A DNA stretch of 34,699 nucleotides from Enteractinococcus helveticum (lineage in GTDB: Bacteria; Actinomycetota; Actinomycetes; Actinomycetales; Micrococcaceae). Each line of letters starts with the position of its first letter. Positions within the stretch are counted from its first letter, which is position 1. The notes beneath the pieces are model-generated. The model was not told the origin of the DNA, did no database searches, and saw only the letters and a list, made by a program, of their open reading frames with translations. This document shows positions 17,306 to 25,714 of the stretch, in pieces. The translations under genes and the position numbers were made by a program. The stretch is taken from assembly GCF_020742345.1 (NCBI RefSeq), contig NZ_DYXC01000027.1, positions 1-34,699 of the forward strand. The letters are read 5' to 3'.

Positions 17306-18151
17306 TCACAGCATGACTTGACGGTTGACGTCCTTATACAACAGGTACCGAAAATTCGACGGACCGCCGGCGTAGCAGGCCTGAGGGCAGAAAGCGCGCA
17401 GGGAGAAATAGTCGCCAGCTTCCACCTCTACCCAATCGGCATTGAGCCGGTACACGGCCTTGCCTTCCAGGATGTAGATGCCGTGCTCCATGACATGGGT
17501 TTCGGCAAAAGGAATCACCGCACCGGGTTCGAAAGTCACCACGTTGACATGCATGTCGTAGGCTAGATTCGTGGTGTCCAGTAATCGCGTGGTGCGCCAC
17601 TTATTGTCAGTGTCTGGCATGGCAACCGGCTCAATATCGTATTCATGGCCAAATGCTGCCTGTGGCGTATAGCCATGCAGCGGTTCATAGCGCTTCCGGA
17701 ACCAGTGGAATCGTGCCGCAGTGGCACCAGCGTTGTGCACTTGCCACGCTGCGCCCGGAGGTAGGAACGCAAACCCGCCGGCCGATAGTTCGTGAGTTTC
17801 ACCCTCGCATTGGACTGAAATGGATCCTTCTAAGACGAAGAGAAAGCCTTCGACTTCGGGCTGTGGCTCGGGGTGAGTAGATCCTCCACCCGGTTGCACC
17901 TCCATAATGAGTTGCGCGAAAGTGGTGGCTCCGCCTGCAACCGGACGGTTTAAGAACCATGCGCGGGTATCTGTCCATTCGGGGAGCACCGAGGTGACAA
18001 TATCTCTCAGCACCCCCTTGGGGATCACGGTGTAGGCTTCGGTCACGACTGCTCGATCAGTCAGCAGATCGGTTTGGGGTGGGTGGCCGCCTTGCGGGGC
18101 ATAATATGGGGGAATTGGGGTCAAAGCAGTCTCCTTGAACAGTTCAATCAT
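17306..18151 (-). CDS. allE: (S)-ureidoglycine aminohydrolase
   Basis: Bicupin enzyme of 281 aa that releases ammonia from (S)-ureidoglycine to give (S)-ureidoglycolate. The N-terminal ALTPIPPYYAPQGGHPPQTDLLTDRAVVTEAYTV part is typical of the UGHase (YlbA) family, here given in fragments: PPYYAPQGGHPP and HAVV-like TDRAVVTEAY. Cupin 1 carries GGGSTHPEPQPEVEGFLFVLEG, with its metal-site analogues; cupin 2 carries AETHVMEHGIYILEG with Glu, His and His, the likely Mn site. The start at 18151 overlaps the stop of the CitE-like gene as ATGA; an upstream in-frame start would lie inside that gene. The enzyme needs allantoate amidohydrolase to supply its substrate, and no such gene is in the window. 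Confidence 0.92.
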   Translation of the reverse strand: MIELFKETALTPIPPYYAPQGGHPPQTDLLTDRAVVTEAYTVIPKGVLRDIVTSVLPEWTDTRAWFLNRPVAGGATTFAQLIMEVQPGGGSTHPEPQPEVEGFLFVLEGSISVQCEGETHELSAGGFAFLPPGAAWQVHNAGATAARFHWFRKRYEPLHGYTPQAAFGHEYDIEPVAMPDTDNKWRTTRLLDTTNLAYDMHVNVVTFEPGAVIPFAETHVMEHGIYILEGKAVYRLNADWVEVEAGDYFSLRAFCPQACYAGGPSNFRYLLYKDVNRQVML

Positions 18152-19428
18152 CACGTTGCTGACTGTGGCACGAGTCCGGTTGAAGCCAGATGCTCCAGAG
18201 CGAGCTGATCCAAACCGAGCCTTTGGTGAATCTCTGCTGCATCTGCTGCACCGCATGCCGTGCTACGAAGAACATACCGCGCTAGTGCCTTTGCTGTCGC
18301 GGGTTCATCCATGATGCCATCACTTTCAGCACGCACATACTGCTCTAATCGTTGCACAGCAGAAGTCAGCGATCGGTTAAAGAAATCAAAGGTTGCTAAA
18401 AATCGAGTGGGGAGTTGTGCTGGGTGCATATCCCAACCCTGATAAATACCACGGCGTAGATGCCTGCTGACGAGACGGGCATGAAGTTGCCAAGCTTGAT
18501 TAACTTGATTCTCATCGCCAACTGGCAGGATATTTGTCGAGCCATCTGAAAAATGCACGCCTGTTTCGGCGACGGCTGTCAGAATGATATTCTTGGCGAA
18601 ATCTGCAGCTGGGTGATCCATGGATTGGTACGCCGCAGCTATTCCCAGTGATGCCGAGTAGTCGTAGGTTCCGTAATGCAGGGAGGTAATTCGCCCTTTC
18701 CCGGCATGAATGACTCTTGCGACTTCGGAACGGCCTTCGGCGCTGATAATCAGTTGGGGTGTTTCAACCTGCACCTCATATCGCAGTGCACCCTGTGGCA
18801 TCTTGAAACCAGTTTCCAAGGTGGCCGCTATATCGTTCATAGCTTTGACCTGATCAACAGTGGTGACTTTTGGCAACGTCAGAGTGGTTGATTCAGGTAG
18901 CTGCCCGGTTTGTTCAAGCAGCGTACTGAGATACAGTTCTAAGGTGCGTAGGCCACGGGCGCGTAGATTAGCTTCGAGGCATTTGAAACGGATACCGATG
19001 AATGGCGGGGCAGAACCTTCTGCTAATGCCTTGGCTACTTGTTTTGCGGCCGCGATCGCATGCCGATCTTCTTCAGCGTCACTGCGCTGTCCGTAGCCAT
19101 CTTCAAAATCAATTCGAAGGTCTTCGACTGGTTCGGTGCCAAGTTTGCGCTCTACAAGCTGGGCGAGTTCATCTCGGTAGGCAGGATCGCTGGTGTGGTC
19201 CAGGACGAGATCTGCGAGTTGTCGCATTCTACCTCGCTGTTGAACTGCCTCGAGGGCCTGTTGGCCCCAACGCTGTGCGGTATCGAAACTGAACTGGTCA
19301 GCAGGTACATAGACCGTATGTACCGGTTGGCGACGTCCATCATCGCCGGGATAAGCATCAGCTAACAACGCATCCGTGCCAGCCAGAACCTGATCCAACT
19401 TCCGGAACGTAGTGTCGTTGAGAATCAC
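18151..19428 (-). CDS. CitE/HpcH-HpaI-like aldolase-superfamily protein of unknown reaction
   Basis: 425-aa TIM-barrel protein of the phosphoenolpyruvate/pyruvate superfamily, similar to the DUF6986 group. Motifs in the order of citryl/malyl-CoA lyases are visible: LRIDFEDGYG (compare DxED), FIGIRFK (compare VRIN), TLTLPKV, YEVQVETPQLI (the metal-binding Glu region) and LHYGTYDYSASLGI (compare GxxDL). So the metal/enolate site seems intact. The GTG start overlaps the malate synthase stop (GTGA) and the stop overlaps the allE start (ATGA). It is therefore made together with an enzyme that consumes glyoxylate and one that acts on ureidoglycine. A lyase or condensing enzyme on glyoxylate or a ureido acid is plausible; the reaction is not known to me. 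Confidence 0.8.
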   Translation of the reverse strand: MILNDTTFRKLDQVLAGTDALLADAYPGDDGRRQPVHTVYVPADQFSFDTAQRWGQQALEAVQQRGRMRQLADLVLDHTSDPAYRDELAQLVERKLGTEPVEDLRIDFEDGYGQRSDAEEDRHAIAAAKQVAKALAEGSAPPFIGIRFKCLEANLRARGLRTLELYLSTLLEQTGQLPESTTLTLPKVTTVDQVKAMNDIAATLETGFKMPQGALRYEVQVETPQLIISAEGRSEVARVIHAGKGRITSLHYGTYDYSASLGIAAAYQSMDHPAADFAKNIILTAVAETGVHFSDGSTNILPVGDENQVNQAWQLHARLVSRHLRRGIYQGWDMHPAQLPTRFLATFDFFNRSLTSAVQRLEQYVRAESDGIMDEPATAKALARYVLRSTACGAADAAEIHQRLGLDQLALEHLASTGLVPQSAT

Positions 19429-21035
19429 TGGTCGATCACCTCGTAGGCGGGCAGAGTTAGGAAATCCACAAAGTCCTCGTCGCGACCGGTGGTAATGCGT
19501 CCGATGATATCTGCGGCGGGTTGGTAGTAGCGGGTAAATGTGGCATCGTCGTTGACTTCTTGACGGAGTCGTTCCACTTCTTCATTAAGGATAGCTGTAA
19601 CGCGGTCGGCCGTCAGGACCTCACCGGTATCGGCGGTGGTCACCTTGTTGGCGATGAGCTGCCAGACTTGGGAGCGAGAAATTTCTGCGGTGGCGGCATC
19701 CTCCATAAGATTGCGGATGGCTACGGCGCCGTTGCCGGATAACCAAACAGCCGTGTACGCCACGGCCACGTAGAGGTTGTTGCGTACGCCTTCCTCGGTA
19801 ACTTGGCCGGGGGTGGATTCAACGTCTAACAGATCAGCTGCGGTAACGTGTACCTCGTCGCGTTGTCGATCTACCTGATTAGGTTTGTCTCTGAGCACTT
19901 TGTCGAATTCTTCAACACAGATGGGGACGAGGTCAGGGTGGGCTACCCAAGAACCATCGAAGCCATCTTGGGCTTCGCGTTGTTTATCAGCCCGGACCTT
20001 GGCCATGGCGATTTCATTGGTTTCGGGTTCACGACGGTTGGGGATAAAGGCTGCCATCCCACCGATGGCAAAGGCGCCTCGACGGTGACAGGTTTGAACC
20101 AGAAGGTCGGTGTAGGCGCGCATCATCGGTGCGGTCATGGCAACATCGGCACGATCTGGGAGAATAAATTTTTCGCCAGCTTCGCGGAACGTTTTAATAA
20201 TTGAGAACAAATAATCCCAGCGTCCAGCATTCAGGCCGGCAGCATGGTCACGAAGTTCATAGAGAATTTCATCCATTTGAAAGGCCGCCGGGATCGTTTC
20301 AATCAGCACAGTTGCACGCACGATGCCGTGGTCCAGGCCGAGTTCGGCTTCTGAGAACGTGAAGATATCGTTCCACAGGCGAGCTTCTAGGTAGTGTTCT
20401 AGCTTTGGCAGGTAATAGAACGGTCCGTTACCTTGCTCGTGCAATAGTGCGGCGTTATGGAAAAAATGGAGGCCAAAATCTACTAGTGCGCCGATGGCAC
20501 GTTGACCATCGACGTGGATATTTTTCTCGGAAAGGTGCCAACCGCGTGGACGAACCACGACTGTAGCTAGTTCCTCGGCGGGACGCAGCGTATAGGACTT
20601 ACCCTCTGGGGAAGTGAAAGATAAGGTACCTCGGGTGGCATCGTAGAGATTGATCTGCGATTCGACCACGTTGTGCCAAAACGGCGCGGAAGCATCTTCT
20701 AAGTCAGCCAACCAGACTTTTGCGCCAGAATTTAGTGCGTTGATCGCCATTTTTGCTGGGGCCACCGGGCCGGTGATCTCAACGCGACGATCGCGTAGTT
20801 TTTCGGGTGTGGGTGCTACCTTCCAGTCGGCGTCCCGAATATGTTGAGTTTCTGGTAGGAAATCCATGGTCCCGGCTTGGGCAGCCTCTCGTCGACTGGT
20901 CGCTCGAGCTTCAAGCAAAGCATCACGTCGTGCGGCAAAGTGTCGATGGAGTTTTTCGACAAAGGCCAAGGCTTCTGGCGTGAGGATCTCATCTGCGCGG
21001 TCCAGGGTTATATGTTCAGTCATGCTAATAGTCAT
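19425..21035 (-). CDS. aceB: malate synthase A
   Basis: Malate synthase of 536 aa (A isoform length) that condenses glyoxylate with acetyl-CoA to malate. The family signature KLEHYLEARLWNDIFTFSE is near residue 225. VVRPRGWHL holds the catalytic arginine region, and DLEDASAPFW the metal-binding acid. AAGGAG is six bases before the ATG. There is no isocitrate lyase beside it. It lies between malic enzyme and the CitE-like gene under the ureide operator, so its glyoxylate should come from ureides rather than the glyoxylate shunt. Confidence 0.95.
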   Translation of the reverse strand: MTISMTEHITLDRADEILTPEALAFVEKLHRHFAARRDALLEARATSRREAAQAGTMDFLPETQHIRDADWKVAPTPEKLRDRRVEITGPVAPAKMAINALNSGAKVWLADLEDASAPFWHNVVESQINLYDATRGTLSFTSPEGKSYTLRPAEELATVVVRPRGWHLSEKNIHVDGQRAIGALVDFGLHFFHNAALLHEQGNGPFYYLPKLEHYLEARLWNDIFTFSEAELGLDHGIVRATVLIETIPAAFQMDEILYELRDHAAGLNAGRWDYLFSIIKTFREAGEKFILPDRADVAMTAPMMRAYTDLLVQTCHRRGAFAIGGMAAFIPNRREPETNEIAMAKVRADKQREAQDGFDGSWVAHPDLVPICVEEFDKVLRDKPNQVDRQRDEVHVTAADLLDVESTPGQVTEEGVRNNLYVAVAYTAVWLSGNGAVAIRNLMEDAATAEISRSQVWQLIANKVTTADTGEVLTADRVTAILNEEVERLRQEVNDDATFTRYYQPAADIIGRITTGRDEDFVDFLTLPAYEVIDQ

Positions 21036-21085
21036 CGGTGCTCCTTTGGGGTTTTGGAAAAAGGACTGAGAGATGGTGAAACGAG

Positions 21086-22474
21086 CTAGGCGTATTGACG
21101 TGCGTTTGCTGTAATAGCTTCAGCAACACGCGTCGACACCTCGGGATCAAAAACTGACGGGATGATGTATCCAGGATTCAGCTCATCATGAGAAATACAC
21201 GATGCGATAGCTTGTGCAGCGACAACCAGCATTTCATCGGTGATGTCACTAGCTTGGGCATCCAATAATCCGCGAAAGAACCCTGGAAATGCCAGGACGT
21301 TATTAATCTGATTCGGGTAGTCCGAACGTCCTGTCGCCACAACTGCCGCGTGGCGTGCAGCAACCTCAGGGTGTATTTCTGGATCTGGATTGGCCATGGC
21401 AAAGACGATTGCCTTGGGATTCATTGCTTTGATATCTTGCTCGTCTAACAGATCTGGGGCCGAAACTCCGATAAATATGTCAGCGCCCACCACGGCATCT
21501 TTCAACGAACCGGTAAAGCCCTCTTGGTTGGTGTGTTCAGCTAGCCACTGGCGATGCTCGTCTGCGTGCGTTGAACCGCGCTCAATAACTCCGTTGCGGC
21601 CGGCAGCTAGAATGTGGCGGGCTCCAGAAGCAATGAGTAGTTTAATGATTGCTGTTCCTGCAGCGCCAACTCCTGAAACTACGATCCGAACATCGGCGAT
21701 GTCTTTTGAAACTACTTTCAACGCGTTGATCAGTGCAGCTTGGGTGACTATTGCTGTCCCGTGCTGGTCGTCATGAAATACTGGGATGTCCAGCTCGTCA
21801 CGTAGGCGCGATTCGATTTCGAAACAGCGCGGGGCGGAGATATCTTCCAGATTGATACCCCCGTATGCTGGTGCAAGCGCCTTGCAGATCGCAATGATCT
21901 CCTCTGTGTCATTTGTGTCTAAAGCCACCGGCCATGCATCGACCCCAGCAAATTGTTTGAAGAGGACGGCCTTGCCTTCCATGACAGGCATGGCTGCTTC
22001 GGGGCCGATGTCACCGAGGCCTAATACTGCACTGCCGTCCGTGACCACCGCGATCGTATTGCGTTTGATCGTGAGATTGCGAGCATCGGCCTTATTTTTG
22101 GCGATTGCCTGGCATACACGAGCGACACCGGGAGTGTAGGCTCGCGATAAGTCATCACGGTTACGAAGTGGCACCTTGGGTGTCGATTCAATCTTGCCAC
22201 CTAAATGCATCAAAAAAGTCCGGTCAGAGATATTGCCAACTTCGACTCCCTCAAGCGCATCTACCGTTTCCCGGATTTGCTCTCCATGGGCTCGGTCTCT
22301 GATATTGCACGAGACGTCGACGGTCATCCCAGAGTGGGAGGACTCGACAACGTCTACCCCGGTGATCTGTGCGCCAGTGCTGGCTACAGCGTTGGTGACA
22401 TCAGACGTTGCGGTGAATGTAGCCGGAGTGGCGACTCGAACGGTAATGGAATAGCCGGGGCTTGGTGTGGACAT
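21086..22474 (-). CDS. NAD(P)-dependent malic enzyme with N-terminal ACT domain
   Basis: Oxidative decarboxylation of malate to pyruvate, 462 aa. An ACT-like domain (about residues 6-85, YSITVRVATPATFTATSDV) precedes the malic enzyme core. Core motifs are SRAYTPGVARVC (catalytic Tyr), GGINLEDISAPRCFEIE (metal site), PVFHDDQHGTAIV and the dinucleotide-binding VVSGVGAAGTAI. The ATG at 22474 has GAGGAG five bases upstream; a GTG two codons earlier does not. First gene of the operon with aceB, the CitE-like gene and allE. Directly followed by malate synthase, it turns glyoxylate plus acetyl-CoA into pyruvate and CO2. The ACT domain suggests allosteric control by a small ligand, unknown here. Confidence 0.93.
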   Translation of the reverse strand: MSTPSPGYSITVRVATPATFTATSDVTNAVASTGAQITGVDVVESSHSGMTVDVSCNIRDRAHGEQIRETVDALEGVEVGNISDRTFLMHLGGKIESTPKVPLRNRDDLSRAYTPGVARVCQAIAKNKADARNLTIKRNTIAVVTDGSAVLGLGDIGPEAAMPVMEGKAVLFKQFAGVDAWPVALDTNDTEEIIAICKALAPAYGGINLEDISAPRCFEIESRLRDELDIPVFHDDQHGTAIVTQAALINALKVVSKDIADVRIVVSGVGAAGTAIIKLLIASGARHILAAGRNGVIERGSTHADEHRQWLAEHTNQEGFTGSLKDAVVGADIFIGVSAPDLLDEQDIKAMNPKAIVFAMANPDPEIHPEVAARHAAVVATGRSDYPNQINNVLAFPGFFRGLLDAQASDITDEMLVVAAQAIASCISHDELNPGYIIPSVFDPEVSTRVAEAITANARQYA

Positions 22475-22498
22475 ATGCACTCCTCAAATGGCATCTTA

Positions 22499-22534
22499 TT
22501 TCATATGGTGGAATCATTGAGTTACTATGTGAAA
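22499..22534 (-). promoter_or_regulatory. ureide-regulon operator pair before the malic enzyme operon
   Basis: On the minus strand the primary site reads TTCCACCATATGAAA (22513-22499), one base off the peroxiredoxin/hyi sequence. The secondary half-site begins TTTCACA (22534-22528), centre 21 bp upstream. On the same strand TTGCCG and GATACT with 17 bases between lie just upstream and may be the promoter. Confidence 0.72.
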
Positions 22535-22567
22535 TACAGTATCGTGCATCACGGTCATTTCGGCAAG

Positions 22568-22583
22568 TGGAAACATGTTTCCA
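22568..22583. promoter_or_regulatory. perfect 16-bp palindrome before the IclR gene
   Basis: TGGAAACATGTTTCCA is a perfect palindrome lying 49 bp before the chosen regulator ATG, within the divergent region shared with the malic enzyme operon. Its TTTCCA arms resemble the arms of the other operators. It is a likely autoregulatory site for the IclR protein. Confidence 0.6.
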
Positions 22584-22631
22584 TAAATTCGTTGTAGCAT
22601 GAGAGCAATCTCAGATGCGAAGGAGTCGGTC

Positions 22632-23432
22632 ATGGAGCGGGAAAAGAATAGCGGGCTTGATGTCGCCGAGCAGGCGAAGAAGCCCGCAAGGTCAGGCGTG
22701 CAGTCCGTGGAACGGGCATTTGCGTTGTTGGATCTAATTGCTGATGCTGGCGGTCGCGCGACACTTAGTGAACTATCCGAACGGGCGGATCTGCCAATGC
22801 CAACCATTCATCGACTGCTTCGAACTTTAGTGGGGCTGGGATGTGCTCGGCAGATGGAGGATCGCGGATATGCACTGGGGCCAGCACTCATGCGCCTTGG
22901 TGACCTTGCTGGCCGACAGCTTGGGGATATTGTTCGCCCGCATTTGCGCTCACTGGTGCATGATCTAGGCGAGACTGCCAATATAGCGGTGCTTGATGGT
23001 GACATGATGGTTTACGCTGCACAGGTTCCATCGCAGCACTCCATGCGTATGTTTACTGAGGTTGGACGGCGTGTTCACCCCTCTGCAACGGGAGTTGGCA
23101 AGGCGATCTTGCCGAGTCTGGGGCATGAGCGGATCAGTCAGATCGTGCACTCTTCTGGCATGCCTGAGCTGACGCCGAAGACTATCACGAATTATGAGGA
23201 TCTCCTGGATGAGCTCGATCGCGTTCGGGAGCGCGGCTATGCCATCGATGAAGAGGAACAGGAGTTAGGGGTTCGTTGTTTTGCGGTAAATGTGCCGGAC
23301 GCTCCCACGCCGATGGCTGTTTCTGTTTCAGGGCCCAAGAGCCGGCTTGATGACGAATTTGCCACGCGCGCTATTCCCCTATTGCATGAGTCTGCGCTGC
23401 ACATTAGCGCGGAGTTGAATAGAACCGAGTAG
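22632..23432 (+). CDS. allR: IclR-family regulator, probable AllR-like controller of ureide genes
   Basis: IclR regulator, 266 aa from the ATG at 22632, chosen for AAGGAG six bases before; the longer frame from 22599 lacks one. The winged HTH covers about residues 25-85 (GVQSVERAFALLDLIADAGG, then LSELSERADLPMPTIHRLLRTL). The effector domain follows, with PSATGVGKAILPS and ELGVRCFAVNVPDAPTPMAVSVSGP. It is divergent from the malic enzyme operon, in the middle of five units that share one operator, so it is the best candidate to bind it. In known AllR proteins glyoxylate or allantoin relieves repression; the ligand here is inferred only. Confidence 0.88.
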   Translation: MEREKNSGLDVAEQAKKPARSGVQSVERAFALLDLIADAGGRATLSELSERADLPMPTIHRLLRTLVGLGCARQMEDRGYALGPALMRLGDLAGRQLGDIVRPHLRSLVHDLGETANIAVLDGDMMVYAAQVPSQHSMRMFTEVGRRVHPSATGVGKAILPSLGHERISQIVHSSGMPELTPKTITNYEDLLDELDRVRERGYAIDEEEQELGVRCFAVNVPDAPTPMAVSVSGPKSRLDDEFATRAIPLLHESALHISAELNRTE

Positions 23433-24308
23433 CAGACACCATGCTCCCGCAACATAGGCCCTGGGCTCTTGTACCCAGGGTTTGTGTATTTGAGGTCAAT
23501 CTTTCATTGGCGGCCCTTGACTTGAATGACGCACTCTAGGATACTAATTTCATGAAGCGAATTCTTTATTCCGCTATATGAAAGTAGGCTAGTTTGACTG
23601 CTCATCATAATCAAGAACCGTCGCACATCTCTTTTTATACAGATAAATGGGGTCCCGTGGGTGGCGACGATCCAGATTTCACCCCGCTCAATGAATCAAC
23701 ACCGCTGTTGTGCAAAGTGCCCTGGTTGAAATCTGTGCTGCCAGCTTGCCGGTGATCTCAACTGTTTGAGGCTCCTGAATAGGGCTGTCTGCTGCACGAC
23801 TATGGGCCGAAGTAATCTGCGCCAACAACGGCGCAAGTATAGTTCGTTGGTGGCCGTTGCGTTTGCCATCTGGGTTTCTAGGGCACATTTTTTAGGACAG
23901 CGCCGAGTGAAATTTTCGATTGCGACGCTTCACTCGTTGCGACCTTTATTAGCTAACCGCATTTCGGGTTGGAAAGTATCCAAGTCCTGTTTCGCCGTCA
24001 TTCTGCAGGACGTCATATGGTCAGTATGATGCTGTGTCCATTGAAGAAGTCATAGCCCGCTATGGCGCCAAACGATACTACCGACGACGAACTCAGAGGG
24101 ATGGTCTCTCCTGCATTTTCTTATGTGCCGTCATGGTCGCCGACACGGATATCCCGTCGTAGCTATCGCATTTTAGATGTTGCGTAGCGAGAGTGACTTT
24201 CAGGTAACACAGTTAGCGCTGGCGCGTTGACTTCCCGGAGGGAGAATCCGTCTGATGAACTCGTCTGCTGGTCGCATCACTGAGTTTTCTGGCAATTTCG
24301 AAAACGCA
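23433..24308. other. long gene-free region downstream of the regulator
   Basis: A terminator-like hairpin CCCTGGG/CCCAGGG (23459-23480) closes the regulator gene. Beyond it I find no reading frame with a Shine-Dalgarno, codon bias or recognisable protein text. Two inverted repeats occur: TTTCATGAAGCG (23548-23559) with CGCTATATGAAA (23572-23583), 10 of 12 pairs; and CGAGTGAA (23904-23911) with TTCACTCG (23929-23936). Small frames near 23650 and 24050 are interrupted by stops. A decayed gene or an unrecognised RNA are both possible. Confidence 0.45.
23459..23480 (+). terminator. probable terminator of the IclR gene
   Basis: Perfect 7-bp GC-rich stem with an 8-base loop, followed by TTTGTGT, 27 bp after the stop. 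Confidence 0.65.
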
Positions 24309-24360
24309 ATCGGATCGGGGCATGCAGCAGGCGTATACCTGTTGCATGCCCCGATCCGAT
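24309..24360 (-). terminator. very stable hairpin terminator of the urate oxidase operon
   Basis: Arms of 18 bases (24309-24326 and 24343-24360) pair perfectly. Inside them a G-T pair and CAGG/CCTG extend the stem to about 23 bp around a 6-base loop. It lies 33 bp after the urate oxidase stop. On the minus strand TGCGTTTT follows. Confidence 0.85.
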
Positions 24361-24393
24361 ACTGTGTGGTGATCTAGAGCGAATTTCGAACGG

Positions 24394-25314
24394 TTAGCAG
24401 AACCCTGCTATGCCGATCCAATCGCGCTCGTCGAGCGTGGCACTTTTGCGCGCAACGGTTGCTTCGATCAGGCCATATGGTCGATCTGCTGCATAAAACA
24501 CTTCGTTGGGGTTCTCTAAGCCAAAACGCTCCAGGTCATACAGGAAGTGATGTTTATTCGGGCACGAGAACTTGATCTCATCGATCTGAGGTATCGCTGC
24601 GATGACCTTTTCTGCCATTTGGTACAGGGTGTGCTGCAGAGCGTAGGAGTAGTGATCAGTAAAGGTGGCTAAGATGATTTCTTTGACCTGTTGGTATGTC
24701 GATTCGAAATCCACGTCGGTCGTGTTGTACCGCCAGCGAGTAGCTATATCTGTGGCCAGGATGCGATCTTCGGTTTCTTCTAGCGTCGTATATTGATCCT
24801 TGGGATAGCCCACGAATCCCGATTCTGTGGTTTTTAATACCGTTAGGTCGTAAAAGCCTGAGATCATGACGTCGCGGTCTCCGTCGCGGACTAATACTGC
24901 CGTGCGGATTTCCGGAGCAGACCGGTAGAACGCGTGGTCATGATCATTGATTCGAGACCATCCGAATTCTTCTGCAGCCCAGCGGCCACCGGTGACCCAG
25001 TCGAAATTAGATGTGAAGTGGTCTGCCAGGCTAAGCAAGAATTGCTCGGGTGAGTCAATGCCTTCCTCTTTTGCTTTGGCGAAAACCGTGTTTTTCTGCG
25101 TGTCAGTCGGAACGACGTTTCCGTTATCTCCCTCGGTATGGGCGGTTTGAAAATCGCCGCGCAACTGAGAGGTGACATTCAAGTCGCGGAGGCTGTGTCG
25201 CTTTGTATCGCGGTACACTCGCACCACACGATTTTCTGCTTTGCCATACTGATTGGCCGTCAAGCGTACGGTGTCGTTATCCACTGAAGTGTTTTCCATG
25301 GTTGGGCTGGTCAT
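24394..25314 (-). CDS. urate oxidase (uricase)
   Basis: Cofactor-free urate oxidase of 306 aa that makes 5-hydroxyisourate and H2O2 from urate and O2. Lys25 in NQYGKAENRVVRV and Thr70 in NVVPTDTQKNTVFA form the catalytic pair. The histidine stands in FSCPNKHHFLYDLERFG, and NEVFYAADRPYGLIEATV is the C-terminal signature. The start at 25314 has AGGAGA upstream; longer frames read back into the uraH gene without a ribosome site. Last gene of uraD-uraH-uricase, 73 bp after uraH. The C-terminal SKL-like tail of peroxisomal forms is absent, as expected for a bacterium. Confidence 0.96.
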   Translation of the reverse strand: MTSPTMENTSVDNDTVRLTANQYGKAENRVVRVYRDTKRHSLRDLNVTSQLRGDFQTAHTEGDNGNVVPTDTQKNTVFAKAKEEGIDSPEQFLLSLADHFTSNFDWVTGGRWAAEEFGWSRINDHDHAFYRSAPEIRTAVLVRDGDRDVMISGFYDLTVLKTTESGFVGYPKDQYTTLEETEDRILATDIATRWRYNTTDVDFESTYQQVKEIILATFTDHYSYALQHTLYQMAEKVIAAIPQIDEIKFSCPNKHHFLYDLERFGLENPNEVFYAADRPYGLIEATVARKSATLDERDWIGIAGFC

Positions 25315-25387
25315 TGAATTGTCTCCTATAACTGGTTCCTTAGTCCTTGCAGCAACCGCTGACTGAGTTTTTTCATCAGCTCCTGGG

Positions 25388-25714
25388 TCAGCTGCCGCGA
25401 TAGGTGGAATAGGCGAATGGGCTGAGTAGCAACGGGATGTGGTAGTGCTCCTGTTCCGCATCGACCGTAAAATCCACGGTGATTGAAGGGTAGAAGGTTT
25501 CAACATTCCGGGCGGCAAAGTATTCGCCGGTTCCAAAGGTGATCCGGTATACACCGGAATCCAGGGTTTCTGGGCCCAATTCGGGCACACGGCCATCAGC
25601 GTTCGTGATGGCCTGGGCAATCTCGGTATTGTCGCTGTGCAGTAGCGTGACCGTCACGCCGGAAGCTGGAGATCCGAGAGAAGCATCGAGTACGTGGGCG
25701 GTAACAAAACTCAT
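25388..25714 (-). CDS. uraH: 5-hydroxyisourate hydrolase, transthyretin-like
   Basis: HIU hydrolase of 108 aa that opens 5-hydroxyisourate to OHCU; a tetramer with the transthyretin fold. The active-site residues are all there: His7 in TAHVLD, Arg42, His90/His92 in EHYHIPLLLSPF and the C-terminal YRGS (105-108), the tetrapeptide that distinguishes the enzyme from transthyretin. Its start overlaps the uraD stop as ATGA. The product goes straight to UraD, encoded just upstream. Confidence 0.95.
   Translation of the reverse strand: MSFVTAHVLDASLGSPASGVTVTLLHSDNTEIAQAITNADGRVPELGPETLDSGVYRITFGTGEYFAARNVETFYPSITVDFTVDAEQEHYHIPLLLSPFAYSTYRGS

Noticed and set aside
17306..18256. Long version of AllE starting at 18256
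   Set aside because: The added part is an off-frame reading of the CitE-like gene; ATGA coupling at 18151 fits family length.
23766..24029. 87-codon open frame in the gene-free region
   Set aside because: No ribosome site, unusual amino-acid mix and no recognisable motif.
24255..24376. 40-codon frame after GGAGGGAG
   Set aside because: It runs through the strong terminator hairpin of the uricase operon, and the spacing to its ATG is 12 bases.
24394..25620. Long version of urate oxidase starting inside uraH
   Set aside because: The extra N-terminal text is an off-frame reading of uraH; the ATG at 25314 has a good Shine-Dalgarno and gives family length.
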